From an uncultured bacterium (lineage in GTDB: Bacteria; Bacillota; Clostridia; Christensenellales; QALW01), in the NCBI GenBank assembly GCA_905214315.1, contig CAJMLN010000071.1, forward strand, positions 1 to 8,053: DNA of 8,053 nucleotides, given 5' to 3'. The notes beneath the pieces were generated by a model. It did not search any database and was not told the origin of the DNA. It saw only the letters and a program-made list of their open reading frames with translations. This document shows, piece by piece, positions 1 through 5,819 of the stretch (positions are counted from its first letter, which is position 1; every line of letters starts with the position of its first letter). Both the position numbers and the translations under genes were made by a program.

Positions 1-32
1 TGATAAATCATCAACAAGAAAGGAATGTGAAA

Positions 33-236
33 ATGACGAATACTGTGTTATTAAAAAATGCCATCAGGAAGAGCGGATTAAAGTTGAAATACATAGCTGT
101 GCAATTAAAAATCAGTCCGTATAGCTTATACAGAAAAATAGAAAACAGAAATGAATTTAGGGGCAGTGAAATCAGGGAATTAGGTGTGGTGCTGCATCTC
201 TCTTCCGAAGAAATTGAAGAAATTTTTTTTGGATGA
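33..236 (+). CDS. Small Cro/C1-type helix-turn-helix regulator
   Basis: A 67-residue basic protein made almost entirely of one helix-turn-helix domain. The stretch KYIAVQLKISPYSLYRKIEN (about residues 20-39) reads as helix 2, turn and recognition helix. It is followed by FRGSEIRELGVVLHLSSEEIEEIFF, the typical ending of small Cro/C1-like phage regulators, where selection of the region is followed by a short helix and an acidic IFF end. The ATG at 33 is chosen because AAAGGAA (19-25) lies 7 bases before it; the GTG at 27 in the same frame is too close to that site. It probably binds operator DNA as a dimer and controls early or lysogeny genes. Its operator and partner repressor are not in the window. 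The family assignment is firm; the exact role (Cro, repressor or excision control) is inference. Confidence 0.8.
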   Translation: MTNTVLLKNAIRKSGLKLKYIAVQLKISPYSLYRKIENRNEFRGSEIRELGVVLHLSSEEIEEIFFG

Positions 237-353
237 ATGGTGATTTTAAATCAACATTTAACTAAAAGCTATTTTTGAGCGGCAGTTGGTTAAGGAAGCC
301 TGTGTATCTGGTGGTAAAAAATTTTGTTTGTAAGTTAAAAGGAGAGGTATGGA
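237..353. other. Short intergenic region without recognised gene
   Basis: 117 bases, AT-rich, between the helix-turn-helix gene and the zinc-ribbon gene. No clear promoter pair, strong hairpin or operator repeat was found apart from the ribosome binding site of the next gene (341-347). Confidence 0.5.
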
Positions 354-650
354 ATGTATCGGTGCGGCAAATGTAAAGGACTGTTTGACACACCGCGCGG
401 ACGTCGTGAGTATTATACGGAAAGTATAGCAAAGTACGAGGAGGGCTGCCTGTACTGTGAGAGTTTGGAATATGACGAGCTGGTGCGGTGCAGCCGGTGC
501 GGAGAGCTTTGCAGAGAGAGTGAGTTGACAGAATGTTTATGTATAGCGTGTGAAAAGGAATTGCAGGAAAAAGTAATCGCTTTTTTTCGGCAATTTGAGC
601 AAAATGAGCTTGATTATATTTTTGAATCAGGAATATTGGAGAAAATGTAA
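354..650 (+). CDS. Double zinc-ribbon phage protein of unknown function
   Basis: A 98-residue protein with four CxxC knuckles: C4/C7, C32/C35, C46/C49 and C63/C66, plus extra cysteines at 53 and 61. The pairing suggests two zinc ribbons in a row, the second (RCSRCGELCRESEL...CIACEK) resembling the treble-clef or zinc-ribbon modules common in small clostridial prophage proteins. An acidic, probably helical tail follows (about residues 68-98). GGAGAGG at 341-347 lies 6 bases before this ATG, which decides the start over the ATG at 349 in another frame. It may bind DNA, RNA or a protein partner; nothing in the sequence says which. The reading frame continues without a break after the stop codon into the next broken gene, so the present end may not be the ancestral arrangement. 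Confidence 0.75.
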   Translation: MYRCGKCKGLFDTPRGRREYYTESIAKYEEGCLYCESLEYDELVRCSRCGELCRESELTECLCIACEKELQEKVIAFFRQFEQNELDYIFESGILEKM

Positions 651-782
651 ACTATCTTGGAAGCTGCGCAGAACATAGAGCAGGCGGAGGATAAGAAAGG
701 GATGTTTTGTGCCAGCGCAGAAAGGAAAAAGCAGATGGAGCCAATGCAGGCACAAAAATATTTCGTTATAGAAGGAGGCTGA
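651..782 (+). pseudogene. Remnant of a small phage gene lacking a usable start
   Basis: An open stretch of 43 codons begins right after the TAA of the zinc-ribbon gene and in its frame. It reads TILEAAQNIEQAEDKK near the start and KYFVIEGG at the end. No ATG or GTG stands at the beginning. The TTG at 657 is 15 bases from the nearest GGAG (638-641), too far for normal initiation, whereas a start at about 648-651 would be well spaced. The most likely reading is a small gene whose start has been lost. Alternatives are a readthrough extension of the upstream gene or plain non-coding sequence. The M/T-ILEA opening followed by a Lys/Glu-rich middle is faintly like DUF2829-type phage proteins, but the match is too weak to name the gene. 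Confidence 0.3.
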
Positions 783-784
783 AG

Positions 785-1087
785 ATAACCGAGAAGAAAC
801 ACCTATACCATTTATAGGATGTTTTGAAAAGTTCAATGGTGAGGCAATTGGAAAATTATTTAAAGCAACGCTTGAATTCCGTCAAAGGGGAGAAATACTG
901 GAGATAGGCCGATTGAAGCAGCGTTTTCTTTCGTTAAGCTATAAAGAGCCGAGGAGAAAAAATATATAAATGAGAGAAAGAAACGGTTGTGGGTGCTAAA
1001 GGCGGTGCAGCTAAGAAAATTAAAATGCTAAGAAAAACAAGGAGAGAGTTTAAAAAAGCAATATTTCCGAAAAGTATACGAAGCTGA
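785..1087 (+). pseudogene. Broken DUF6291-like phage gene
   Basis: AGGAGG at 773-778 is an ideal ribosome binding site, but the codon at the right distance (785) is ATA. It is followed by T-E-K-K in that frame. The sequence then continues one frame over with PIPFIGCFEKFNG, EAIGKLFKATLEFRQRGE and LKQRFLSLSY. This follows the pattern of DUF6291 proteins: an aromatic start, a GKLFKAI-type helix, a Gly-Glu turn, then a hydrophobic F-F-I helix. A TAA at 967 interrupts it. MRERNG follows in the same frame, and GAKGGAAKKIKM in a third frame matches the Gly/Lys-rich tail usual in that family. That gives a lost start, two frame changes and one stop. DUF6291 genes usually sit near replication genes in phages of Bacillota. 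The family call rests on pattern recognition only. Confidence 0.5.
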
Positions 1088-1200
1088 CGGAATGGCTTGG
1101 GAGGGACAGAGATGAGGAGTATATTGCACGGTTGGATGATTTGCAAAGGAAAATGAAAAAAACATTATGCGAAAAGTTTAAATTGGTGGTGAAGGAGTAA
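1054..1200 (+). pseudogene. Small charged helical phage protein lacking a start codon
   Basis: An open frame of 48 codons reads SNISEKYTKLTEWLGRDRDE early and DDLQRKMKKTLCEKFKLVVK later. It is highly charged and predicted helical, with clear coding character. AAGGAGAGA (1039-1047) lies at normal spacing upstream, yet the codon where a start is expected (1054) is AAA and a stop (TAA, 1051) precedes it directly. Internal candidates (TTG at 1129, ATG at 1153) would remove most of the conserved-looking part and lack a binding site. The simplest reading is a small gene that lost its ATG. It ends just inside the ribosome binding site region of the next ORF. The family is not recognised. Confidence 0.4.
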
Positions 1201-1203
1201 AGG

Positions 1204-1370
1204 ATGAGTGCAGAGAAGAGTATCAATTGTATGATGAACAGAAAGGAATATAATGAAAATATTTATGATGCTTTGGAAAAGCGGGTGGTGTAAAGGTATG
1301 TGGTTCTGTAATTAACCGTAAAGGGGAAATCCTTTGTTTTTGTATAAAAAGCATAGAAAAGAATAAAATT
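1204..1370 (+). pseudogene. Frameshifted small phage gene (NRKEYNE protein)
   Basis: AAGGAG (1192-1197) is 6 bases before ATG 1204, and translation runs 29 codons (start MSAEKSINCMMNRKEYNENI) to a TAA at 1291. At the same place the frame one base over opens and reads GGVKVCGSVINRKGEILCFC, which looks like ordinary protein and stays open until the next gene. The change of frame falls in the G-rich stretch at 1280-1290, so a one-base slip there would have split a single gene of about 50-55 codons. If the 29-residue peptide is itself real, it would be an unusually short protein with a very good binding site. The family is not recognised, and the right-hand boundary (about 1370, before the next ribosome binding site) is approximate. 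Confidence 0.45.
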
Positions 1371-1388
1371 TTTGGAGGTAGAGGAGCA

Positions 1389-1556
1389 ATGAAATATTAT
1401 TGCCTGGCAGAATATTGTGTTTGGCGGTTTAGGGAGAAAAACCGGTTTGCTTGTATGTTCCCGGGGGAAATTTGCCCAAAGGGGAAATGTATGGATCGGG
1501 AAGAAAAGGAGCAGCTACAGCGGGAAACGGTAAAAGAGGACAAGCAATGCATATAG
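1389..1556 (+). CDS. Small Cys-rich protein, probably metal-binding
   Basis: A 55-residue protein starting MKYYCLAEYCVWRFREKNRF, with cysteines at 5, 10, 22, 29, 34 and 54. The CxxxxC, C and CPKGKC spacing suggests a zinc-binding knuckle, followed by a charged helix (about residues 35-52). GGAGGT (1374-1379) lies 9 bases before the ATG, with a further GAGGAG at 1381-1386, so initiation is well supported. The frame is open upstream as far as 1269 because the broken gene before it ends in the same frame; the strong binding site argues that translation starts here. It sits 45 bases before the DUF1492-like regulator and probably shares its transcript. The function is unknown. Confidence 0.6.
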   Translation: MKYYCLAEYCVWRFREKNRFACMFPGEICPKGKCMDREEKEQLQRETVKEDKQCI

Positions 1557-1601
1557 GGGCAACTGCGCGTATATGGGGAAAGGGAGAAAAGCGGTGAGAA
1601 T

Positions 1602-1991
1602 ATGACGGAGAGAGAATTGAACAGTCTGTATTACATAGAGAGGGAAATTAAAACACTGGCAGTGCTGCTGAGCGATTTGCCTGAGGATGTGGGGTTGGGA
1701 AGCACAGTTTTTGACGGAATGCCGCGCGGAACGGATATAGGAGATAGAACTGCCCAAATAGCCGTAAAACGTATCATGCTTCGGGAGCAGCTGAAAAAAG
1801 CACAGGAAAAACGCATACAGGAAAGCGCTAAAATTTATAACTATATTAACGCCGTGGAGGATGCAGAGGTGCGCAGCATAATGATAATGCGCTTTATAGA
1901 ACTTAAAAGCTGGGAGCAGATCGGAGAGAAACTATATATGTACCGGAAAACAGCGGCAAGAAAAATGCGGAAATATCTTTCCCAGCATTAA
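1602..1991 (+). CDS. DUF1492/ArpU-like phage late transcription regulator
   Basis: A 129-residue protein with an N-terminal helical part (TERELNSLYYIEREIKTLAV) and a Gly/Pro-rich middle containing DGMPRGTDIGDRTAQIA. That middle is the signature seen in DUF1492 proteins of Bacillota phages (pattern GMP-G-----D--A). The C-terminus (about residues 88-127; RSIMIMRFIELKSWEQIGEK then a Tyr-rich helix with RKTAARKMRKYL) reads as a sigma-70 region 4-like helix-turn-helix. ArpU/RinA/DUF1492-type proteins are encoded directly upstream of terminase genes and are thought to activate late transcription. The gene stands in exactly that place, 30 bases before an extended -10 promoter. GGTGAG (1593-1598) is only 3 bases from the ATG, so the binding site is poor and expression may be low or coupled to the gene before. 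Confidence 0.8.
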   Translation: MTERELNSLYYIEREIKTLAVLLSDLPEDVGLGSTVFDGMPRGTDIGDRTAQIAVKRIMLREQLKKAQEKRIQESAKIYNYINAVEDAEVRSIMIMRFIELKSWEQIGEKLYMYRKTAARKMRKYLSQH

Positions 1992-1993
1992 AT

Positions 1994-2027
1994 TTGCCCC
2001 CAATGCCCCAACGGGGTATGCTATAAT
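1994..2027 (+). promoter_or_regulatory. Candidate late promoter with direct repeats replacing the -35 box
   Basis: TATAAT at 2022-2027 is preceded by TG at 2019-2020, giving an extended -10 element. At the normal -35 distance (about 1999-2004) there is no TTGACA-like sequence. Instead TGCCCC occurs twice with a 9-bp period (1995-2000 and 2004-2009), followed by GGGG at 2013-2016, which makes an inverted CCCC/GGGG pair. This layout fits a promoter that needs an activator, and the DUF1492-like protein encoded just upstream is the natural candidate. It would drive terminase and the head genes. The -10 and the repeats are seen directly; the activator link is inference. Confidence 0.6.
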
Positions 2028-2035
2028 GATATCGT

Positions 2036-2067
2036 AAAGGACTGCGAAAAGCGTGGTCCTTTTTTAT
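2036..2067 (+). terminator. Hairpin plus T-run between regulator and terminase
   Basis: AAAGGACTGCG (2036-2046) pairs with CGTGGTCCTTT (2052-2062) through 11 pairs, two of them G-U, leaving a 5-base loop. The T-run TTTTTT follows from 2060, so the form is that of an intrinsic terminator. It lies almost exactly at the expected start of transcription from the promoter at 2022-2027. It could end early transcripts coming from the DUF1492-like gene, or act as a 5' stem-loop or attenuator on the late transcript. Confidence 0.55.
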
Positions 2068-2102
2068 ATTAGTAAAATCCACAGAAAAAGGAAGTGGCAG
2101 AG

Positions 2103-2489
2103 GTGGCGGAGTATAAAGGATGCAGGCTTTCGGATAAGCAGCGGAAATGGCGGACGTACTATGCACAGGGGAAGACGCCGGAAGAGGCGGCGGAGCTTGC
2201 GGGATATAAGGAAAAAGGAAAACATTCGTTTGCATATATTGGCTGGCGAAATGTAAAAAAGCTTGTACAAGATGGCGAAGGCGGGACTGAAAGCAGCGGC
2301 AGGATTGCCATGGAGGAGATTAACAGCTTTTGGATGGCAACTATGAAGGATGAAAGCGCGGCGCTTCAGCACCGTTTAAAAGCTTCGGAACTGCGTGCAA
2401 AAACAGCGGGGGGATTTGCGGATAATACAAGTATTCATGTAACCGGCGGTGTGGTGTTTATAGCCGGTGAGGATAAAATTGAAGACTAA
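2103..2489 (+). CDS. terS: Terminase small subunit
   Basis: About 128 residues. The N-terminal part (LSDKQRKWRTYYAQGKTPEE, then AAELAGYKEKGKHSFAYIGW) is the helix-turn-helix DNA-recognition domain of small terminase subunits, which usually read LT-KQ-F...Y...G-A-EAA--AGY. It binds the packaging start site on phage DNA, assembles as a ring and loads the large subunit. The C-terminal half (about residues 65-128) is the oligomerisation and large-subunit-binding part. GTG 2103 is preferred because AAAGGAAG ends 8 bases before it; the in-frame GTG at 2094 would sit directly on that site. The gene overlaps the large subunit gene by 11 bases and is the first gene after the late promoter. Confidence 0.8.
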   Translation: MAEYKGCRLSDKQRKWRTYYAQGKTPEEAAELAGYKEKGKHSFAYIGWRNVKKLVQDGEGGTESSGRIAMEEINSFWMATMKDESAALQHRLKASELRAKTAGGFADNTSIHVTGGVVFIAGEDKIED

Positions 2490-3837
2490 AATTTATCTGC
2501 CGGAGATCGTTGGCAGAGGATACGGGGAATTTTGGCGATGTAAAAAGCGGTATCGGGTATTAAAAGGCGGCAAAGGCTCTAAAAAGAGCACAACGACCGC
2601 CTTAAATTATGTGTATCGTCTGATGAAATATCCACAAAGCAATCTACTTGTGGTGCGGCTGGTATACAATACGCACCGGGATTCTACTTTTGCGCAGCTG
2701 AAATGGGCGCAGGAGCGGCTTGGGGTTTCCCACTTGTGGCAAAACACCGTATCGCCGATGGAAATGACCTATAAACCTACCGGGCAAAGGATTTTATTTC
2801 GGGGATTTGATGATGTGTTAAAACTGGCATCGACAACGGTGGCCAAGGGATATCTTTGCTGGGTATGGGTTGAAGAAGCTTATGAAATAAAATCCGAGGC
2901 AGATTTCGATAAGCTGGATATGTCTGTTCCCCGGGGAGATATATCAAAGGAACTGTTTAAACAGACTACGCTTACCTTTAATCCGTGGAACGCAGAGCAT
3001 TGGCTGAAAAAGCGTTTTTTTGATGCTCCAGACGCCATGACGCAGGTATTTACTACAACATATCAATGCAACGAGTTTTTAGATGAAACGGACAAAGCGG
3101 TATTTGAACGGATGAAACAGGAGAACCTCAGAAAATACGAGGTTGCCGGTTTGGGAAATTGGGGAATTTCCGAGGGACTGATCTATGAAAATTGGAAAAT
3201 CCTTGAATTTGATGAAAAGAAACTTGGCGTTTGTGAGGATGCAGAAGGAAACAGAGCGGACTGTTCCTGGCAGTATCGATCATATTTTGGCCTTGACTAT
3301 GGATATATCAATGATCCTACGGCGTTTATCGCATATAAGGCAAACCCAATAACTAAAGAATTATATATCTTTGACGAGCATTATCAGGTAAAAATGCTCA
3401 ACAGTGATATTGCTGATATGATTATAGGGAAAGGCTATGCAAAAGAACGGATTCGGGCCGATGCCGCGGAACCGAAATCAAATGACGATTTAAGACGTAT
3501 GGGAATTTTACGGATACAGGCATCGGTAAAGGGACGAGACAGTGTAATGAATGGGATTATGGCTCTGCAGGAATATAAGATATTTGTGCATCCGCGGTGT
3601 AGACATACGATAGCAGAACTCTCATCCTACTGCTACAGAAAGGATAAAAACGAAAAAGGAGTGAATGAACCGGAAGATAGAAACAACCATTTGATGGATG
3701 CCATGCGCTACGCCTTTTATGACGTGCGCTTTTTTGTCCCTCAGGATCCCGGTATAAAGCGGAGGTTGGCACCGGAGGAGTATTATAACATTAAACACGG
3801 CATGACGCCGGAGGATATGAGAGGAGAATGGTTTTGA
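2479..3837 (+). CDS. terL: Terminase large subunit (packaging ATPase and nuclease)
   Basis: With the TTG start this is 452 residues, normal for PBSX-type large terminases (Terminase_3 / phage_term_2). The N-terminal ATPase has Walker A GGKGSKKS (residues 30-37) and Walker B plus catalytic glutamate LCWVWVEE (about 126-133). The C-terminal RNase H-like nuclease shows D273 and D279 in GLDYGYINDPTAF, D328 in RADAAEPKSND and D407 in NNHLMDAMRYA. All motifs are intact, so the enzyme should pump DNA into proheads and cut it. TTG 2479 is chosen over GTG 2467 because GGTGAGG (2466-2472) sits 6 bases before it and nothing suitable precedes the GTG. The start lies inside the small subunit gene, suggesting translational coupling. 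Confidence 0.93.
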   Translation: MKTKIYLPEIVGRGYGEFWRCKKRYRVLKGGKGSKKSTTTALNYVYRLMKYPQSNLLVVRLVYNTHRDSTFAQLKWAQERLGVSHLWQNTVSPMEMTYKPTGQRILFRGFDDVLKLASTTVAKGYLCWVWVEEAYEIKSEADFDKLDMSVPRGDISKELFKQTTLTFNPWNAEHWLKKRFFDAPDAMTQVFTTTYQCNEFLDETDKAVFERMKQENLRKYEVAGLGNWGISEGLIYENWKILEFDEKKLGVCEDAEGNRADCSWQYRSYFGLDYGYINDPTAFIAYKANPITKELYIFDEHYQVKMLNSDIADMIIGKGYAKERIRADAAEPKSNDDLRRMGILRIQASVKGRDSVMNGIMALQEYKIFVHPRCRHTIAELSSYCYRKDKNEKGVNEPEDRNNHLMDAMRYAFYDVRFFVPQDPGIKRRLAPEEYYNIKHGMTPEDMRGEWF

Positions 3838-4055
3838 TAATTGCGGAAATAATGGTTTTAATGATTCTGTGGCTGATGAGCTGCGCTGCCAGTGCAGCTC
3901 TCGGCTTTTTTTATGCGAAAAAACGTAAGAATCCTGTCATTGTGCCCAAATTAATGACGGAGGAGGAAAAACGGCGGGCGGAAAAAGAGCGGAGAGAACT
4001 TGAAAACTTTTGGAGCTATACAGGTGATCCGCAGAATAATGCTATTGACCAATAA
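3834..4055 (+). CDS. Small one-span membrane protein of phage late operon
   Basis: About 73 residues. A hydrophobic segment (IIAEIMVLMILWLMSCAASA, continuing to ALGFFY) forms one membrane span. A basic turn (AKKRKN) and a charged helix (LMTEEEKRRAEKERRELENF) follow, then a short end containing FWSYTGDPQ. Small proteins of this build, with a span, an EEK-rich helix and an FW-Y-G ending, occur near terminase genes in other clostridial prophages; their job is not known. The TTG at 3834 overlaps the terminase stop (TTGA) and has GAGGAG (3821-3826) 7 bases upstream. The ATG at 3828 would leave only one base and is less likely. The tail would face the cytoplasm by the positive-inside rule. Membrane anchoring of head assembly is a possible but untested role. 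Confidence 0.7.
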   Translation: MIIAEIMVLMILWLMSCAASAALGFFYAKKRKNPVIVPKLMTEEEKRRAEKERRELENFWSYTGDPQNNAIDQ

Positions 4056-4106
4056 AAAGGTTAATAAATAATGCGTCCCCGCACCAAGGGGAGAAGGAGT
4101 GTAACA

Positions 4107-4862
4107 ATGGAAAATACCGAAGCAATGAATGCTGTGGAGCAAACAGAGCAGGAGGTGGTGCCTGTTGAAGGGGCTGAGGCTGTACCACAAGCTGAGGAAA
4201 AGCTCGCAGAAGCAGGACAACAGGAGCAGACGGAACAGGGATTAAAAGTACGGTTCAACCATCAGGATCGTACCCTGACGCATGAGGAGGCAGTGGCGTA
4301 TGCCCAAAAAGGTTTAAAATATGACAGTATTGCCCCTATGCTGCAGGACCTATCCTATCTGGCAGCTATAAACGGCAAAACAGCGGCGGAATTGATTCAA
4401 GAATATATTCACGCCGGCGAAGCATTGTACCGCCATGCTCTTGAAGACAAATACGGTGAGGATACGGAAATTATCAATCTTATGATGGAGCGCTACCGCG
4501 TGCAGAATAAAGCAAAATATGAAAGGTCGGAAAATGACCGCAGAAATGCTGAGAGAGCTATTGAGGAAAAGGCGCGGATGGCTTTGGAAGAGCGGCTTGC
4601 CGGTGATTTCGCAGAGCTGCAGAAGGATTTTCCTGCAATAAAAAGCTTTGCAGAATTGCCTAAAGAGGTAAAGCAGGAAGCTGTTGGCGGAAGAGATCTG
4701 CTAACGGCCTATCTGTTGTATCGGCACCGGGAAGAGAAAAAGACGGCGGCGGCAAAACAGACCGAGGCTGCGGCAGTAAGAGCGTCTGCGGGAAAGATGG
4801 GGTCCGCAGATGAGCAAGATGATCCGCTGATGGCGGCATTTTTAAAGGGTCTGAAAATATAA
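4107..4862 (+). CDS. Head scaffolding protein
   Basis: 251 residues from the ATG at 4107, which has AAGGAG 7 bases upstream; the earlier ATG at 4071 lacks a binding site. The N-terminus (about residues 1-45) is acidic, low-complexity and Glu/Gln-rich (QTEQEVVPVEGAEAVPQAEE). The middle carries a VRFNHQDRTLTHEEAVAYAQ segment as seen in many phage scaffold proteins. A long charged coiled coil follows (about 125-180), and the C-terminus (PLMAAFLKGLKI) is a hydrophobic/basic helix suited to capsid binding. Composition, length and position just before the capsid gene agree with a scaffold that guides prohead assembly and then leaves. No protease signature is seen. The role is inferred from these features, as scaffolds diverge strongly in sequence. 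Confidence 0.8.
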   Translation: MENTEAMNAVEQTEQEVVPVEGAEAVPQAEEKLAEAGQQEQTEQGLKVRFNHQDRTLTHEEAVAYAQKGLKYDSIAPMLQDLSYLAAINGKTAAELIQEYIHAGEALYRHALEDKYGEDTEIINLMMERYRVQNKAKYERSENDRRNAERAIEEKARMALEERLAGDFAELQKDFPAIKSFAELPKEVKQEAVGGRDLLTAYLLYRHREEKKTAAAKQTEAAAVRASAGKMGSADEQDDPLMAAFLKGLKI

Positions 4863-4886
4863 TTTTATTTAAAAGGAGAAAAAAAT

Positions 4887-5804
4887 ATGGCACTGAATTC
4901 TATTACATACGCATCGAAATACGCAGCAGAACTGGATAAAATGATTGTGCAGAAAGCTGTTACCGGCTTTTTTGCCGATAACATTATGAAGGCGCAGTTT
5001 GTGGGCGCCCATACGGTATTGATTCCGGATATTGATTTTGTAGGTCTTGGTGATTATGACCGGGATAATGGCTTTCCCCAGGGAAAGACGGCGATTACCA
5101 ATACCAGCTACACTTTGGCAAAGGATCGCGGGCGCGAACTTCAGATTGATCGCATGGACATGGATGAAAGCGGAATTGCGAACCTTGCCGGTCAGGTTTT
5201 ACAGGAGTATGTACGTACAGAAGTCGTTCCGGAGCTGGACGCATACAACCTTTCCAAACTTGCGGGTGTGGCGGTAGCAAAATCCCATACGGTAACGTAT
5301 GCAGCGTCCACTGTGTTTTCACAGCTGATAACGCTGATTAACAACGTGCAGGCGCAGACGGGCTTTACCGAGGAACTGGTTGCCTTTCTTGATCCTTCGG
5401 CTTATGCAGCGCTGATGACGGCGCCGGAGATCTCCAAGCAGATTATCGTATCTGATTTCAGGCAGGGAGACATTGAGCTTAAAATAAAAAAGCTCAATGA
5501 CGTAGCCTTGATTCCTGTAGCAGCTGACAGAATGAAGACCGCGTATACATTTAATGCCGGAGCGACCGCGGTAGCAGGGGGATTCAGCGCAGCGGAGGAT
5601 GCTCAGATCATCCATATGCTGGTGCTGCCTAAAACGGGGGCAAGCCTTGTGAAGAAAACAGAGAAACTGCGTATTTTTTCACCTGACCAGAATCAGGAGG
5701 CGGATGCGTATCTCTTCCAGTATAGGCTATATTATGATATTTTTGTAAAGAAGAGCGGACTTGATCATATCTATGCAGCATTATCAGCAAAGTCATCTGC
5801 TTAA
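4887..5804 (+). CDS. Major capsid protein (HK97-fold)
   Basis: 305 residues, starting MALNSITYASKYAAELDKMI, the form seen in compact major capsid proteins of Bacillota phages that need no cleavage. Other recognisable parts are a VLIPDIDFVGLGDYDRDNGF stretch fitting the E-loop region, DRGRELQIDRMDMDE before the long spine helix (about 85-125), and a P-domain ending in ELDAYNLSKLA (about 115-126). No long N-terminal delta domain is present, which fits the separate scaffold gene encoded just before it. AAAAGGAG (4871-4878) lies 8 bases before the ATG, among the best binding sites in the window, as expected for the most abundant virion protein. A GC-rich stem-loop follows the gene. Confidence 0.88.
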   Translation: MALNSITYASKYAAELDKMIVQKAVTGFFADNIMKAQFVGAHTVLIPDIDFVGLGDYDRDNGFPQGKTAITNTSYTLAKDRGRELQIDRMDMDESGIANLAGQVLQEYVRTEVVPELDAYNLSKLAGVAVAKSHTVTYAASTVFSQLITLINNVQAQTGFTEELVAFLDPSAYAALMTAPEISKQIIVSDFRQGDIELKIKKLNDVALIPVAADRMKTAYTFNAGATAVAGGFSAAEDAQIIHMLVLPKTGASLVKKTEKLRIFSPDQNQEADAYLFQYRLYYDIFVKKSGLDHIYAALSAKSSA

Positions 5805-5819
5805 TTTGGGCAGGGAACA

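Noticed and set aside
349..432. ATG at 349 with a short frame ahead of the zinc-ribbon start
   Set aside because: Only 27 codons, badly spaced from GGAGAGG; the ATG at 354 gives the Cys-knuckle protein with correct spacing.
657..782. Fragment after the zinc-ribbon gene as a DUF2829 (Tad2-like anti-Thoeris) protein
   Set aside because: Only an ILEA opening and a vague middle resemble that family; no start codon and key later motif not convincing.
1547..1597. 16-codon ORF between the Cys-rich gene and the DUF1492-like gene
   Set aside because: No ribosome binding site and no recognisable protein features.
1903..2235. Minus-strand frame of 110 codons over the regulator end and terS start
   Set aside because: Crosses the late promoter and hairpin and has low-complexity Pro/Ser content; both plus-strand genes are better supported.
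4076..4092. TCCCC/GGGGA hairpin before the scaffold gene
   Set aside because: Only 5 pairs with a 7-base loop and no T-run; could be chance, although it lies just before the scaffold ribosome binding site.
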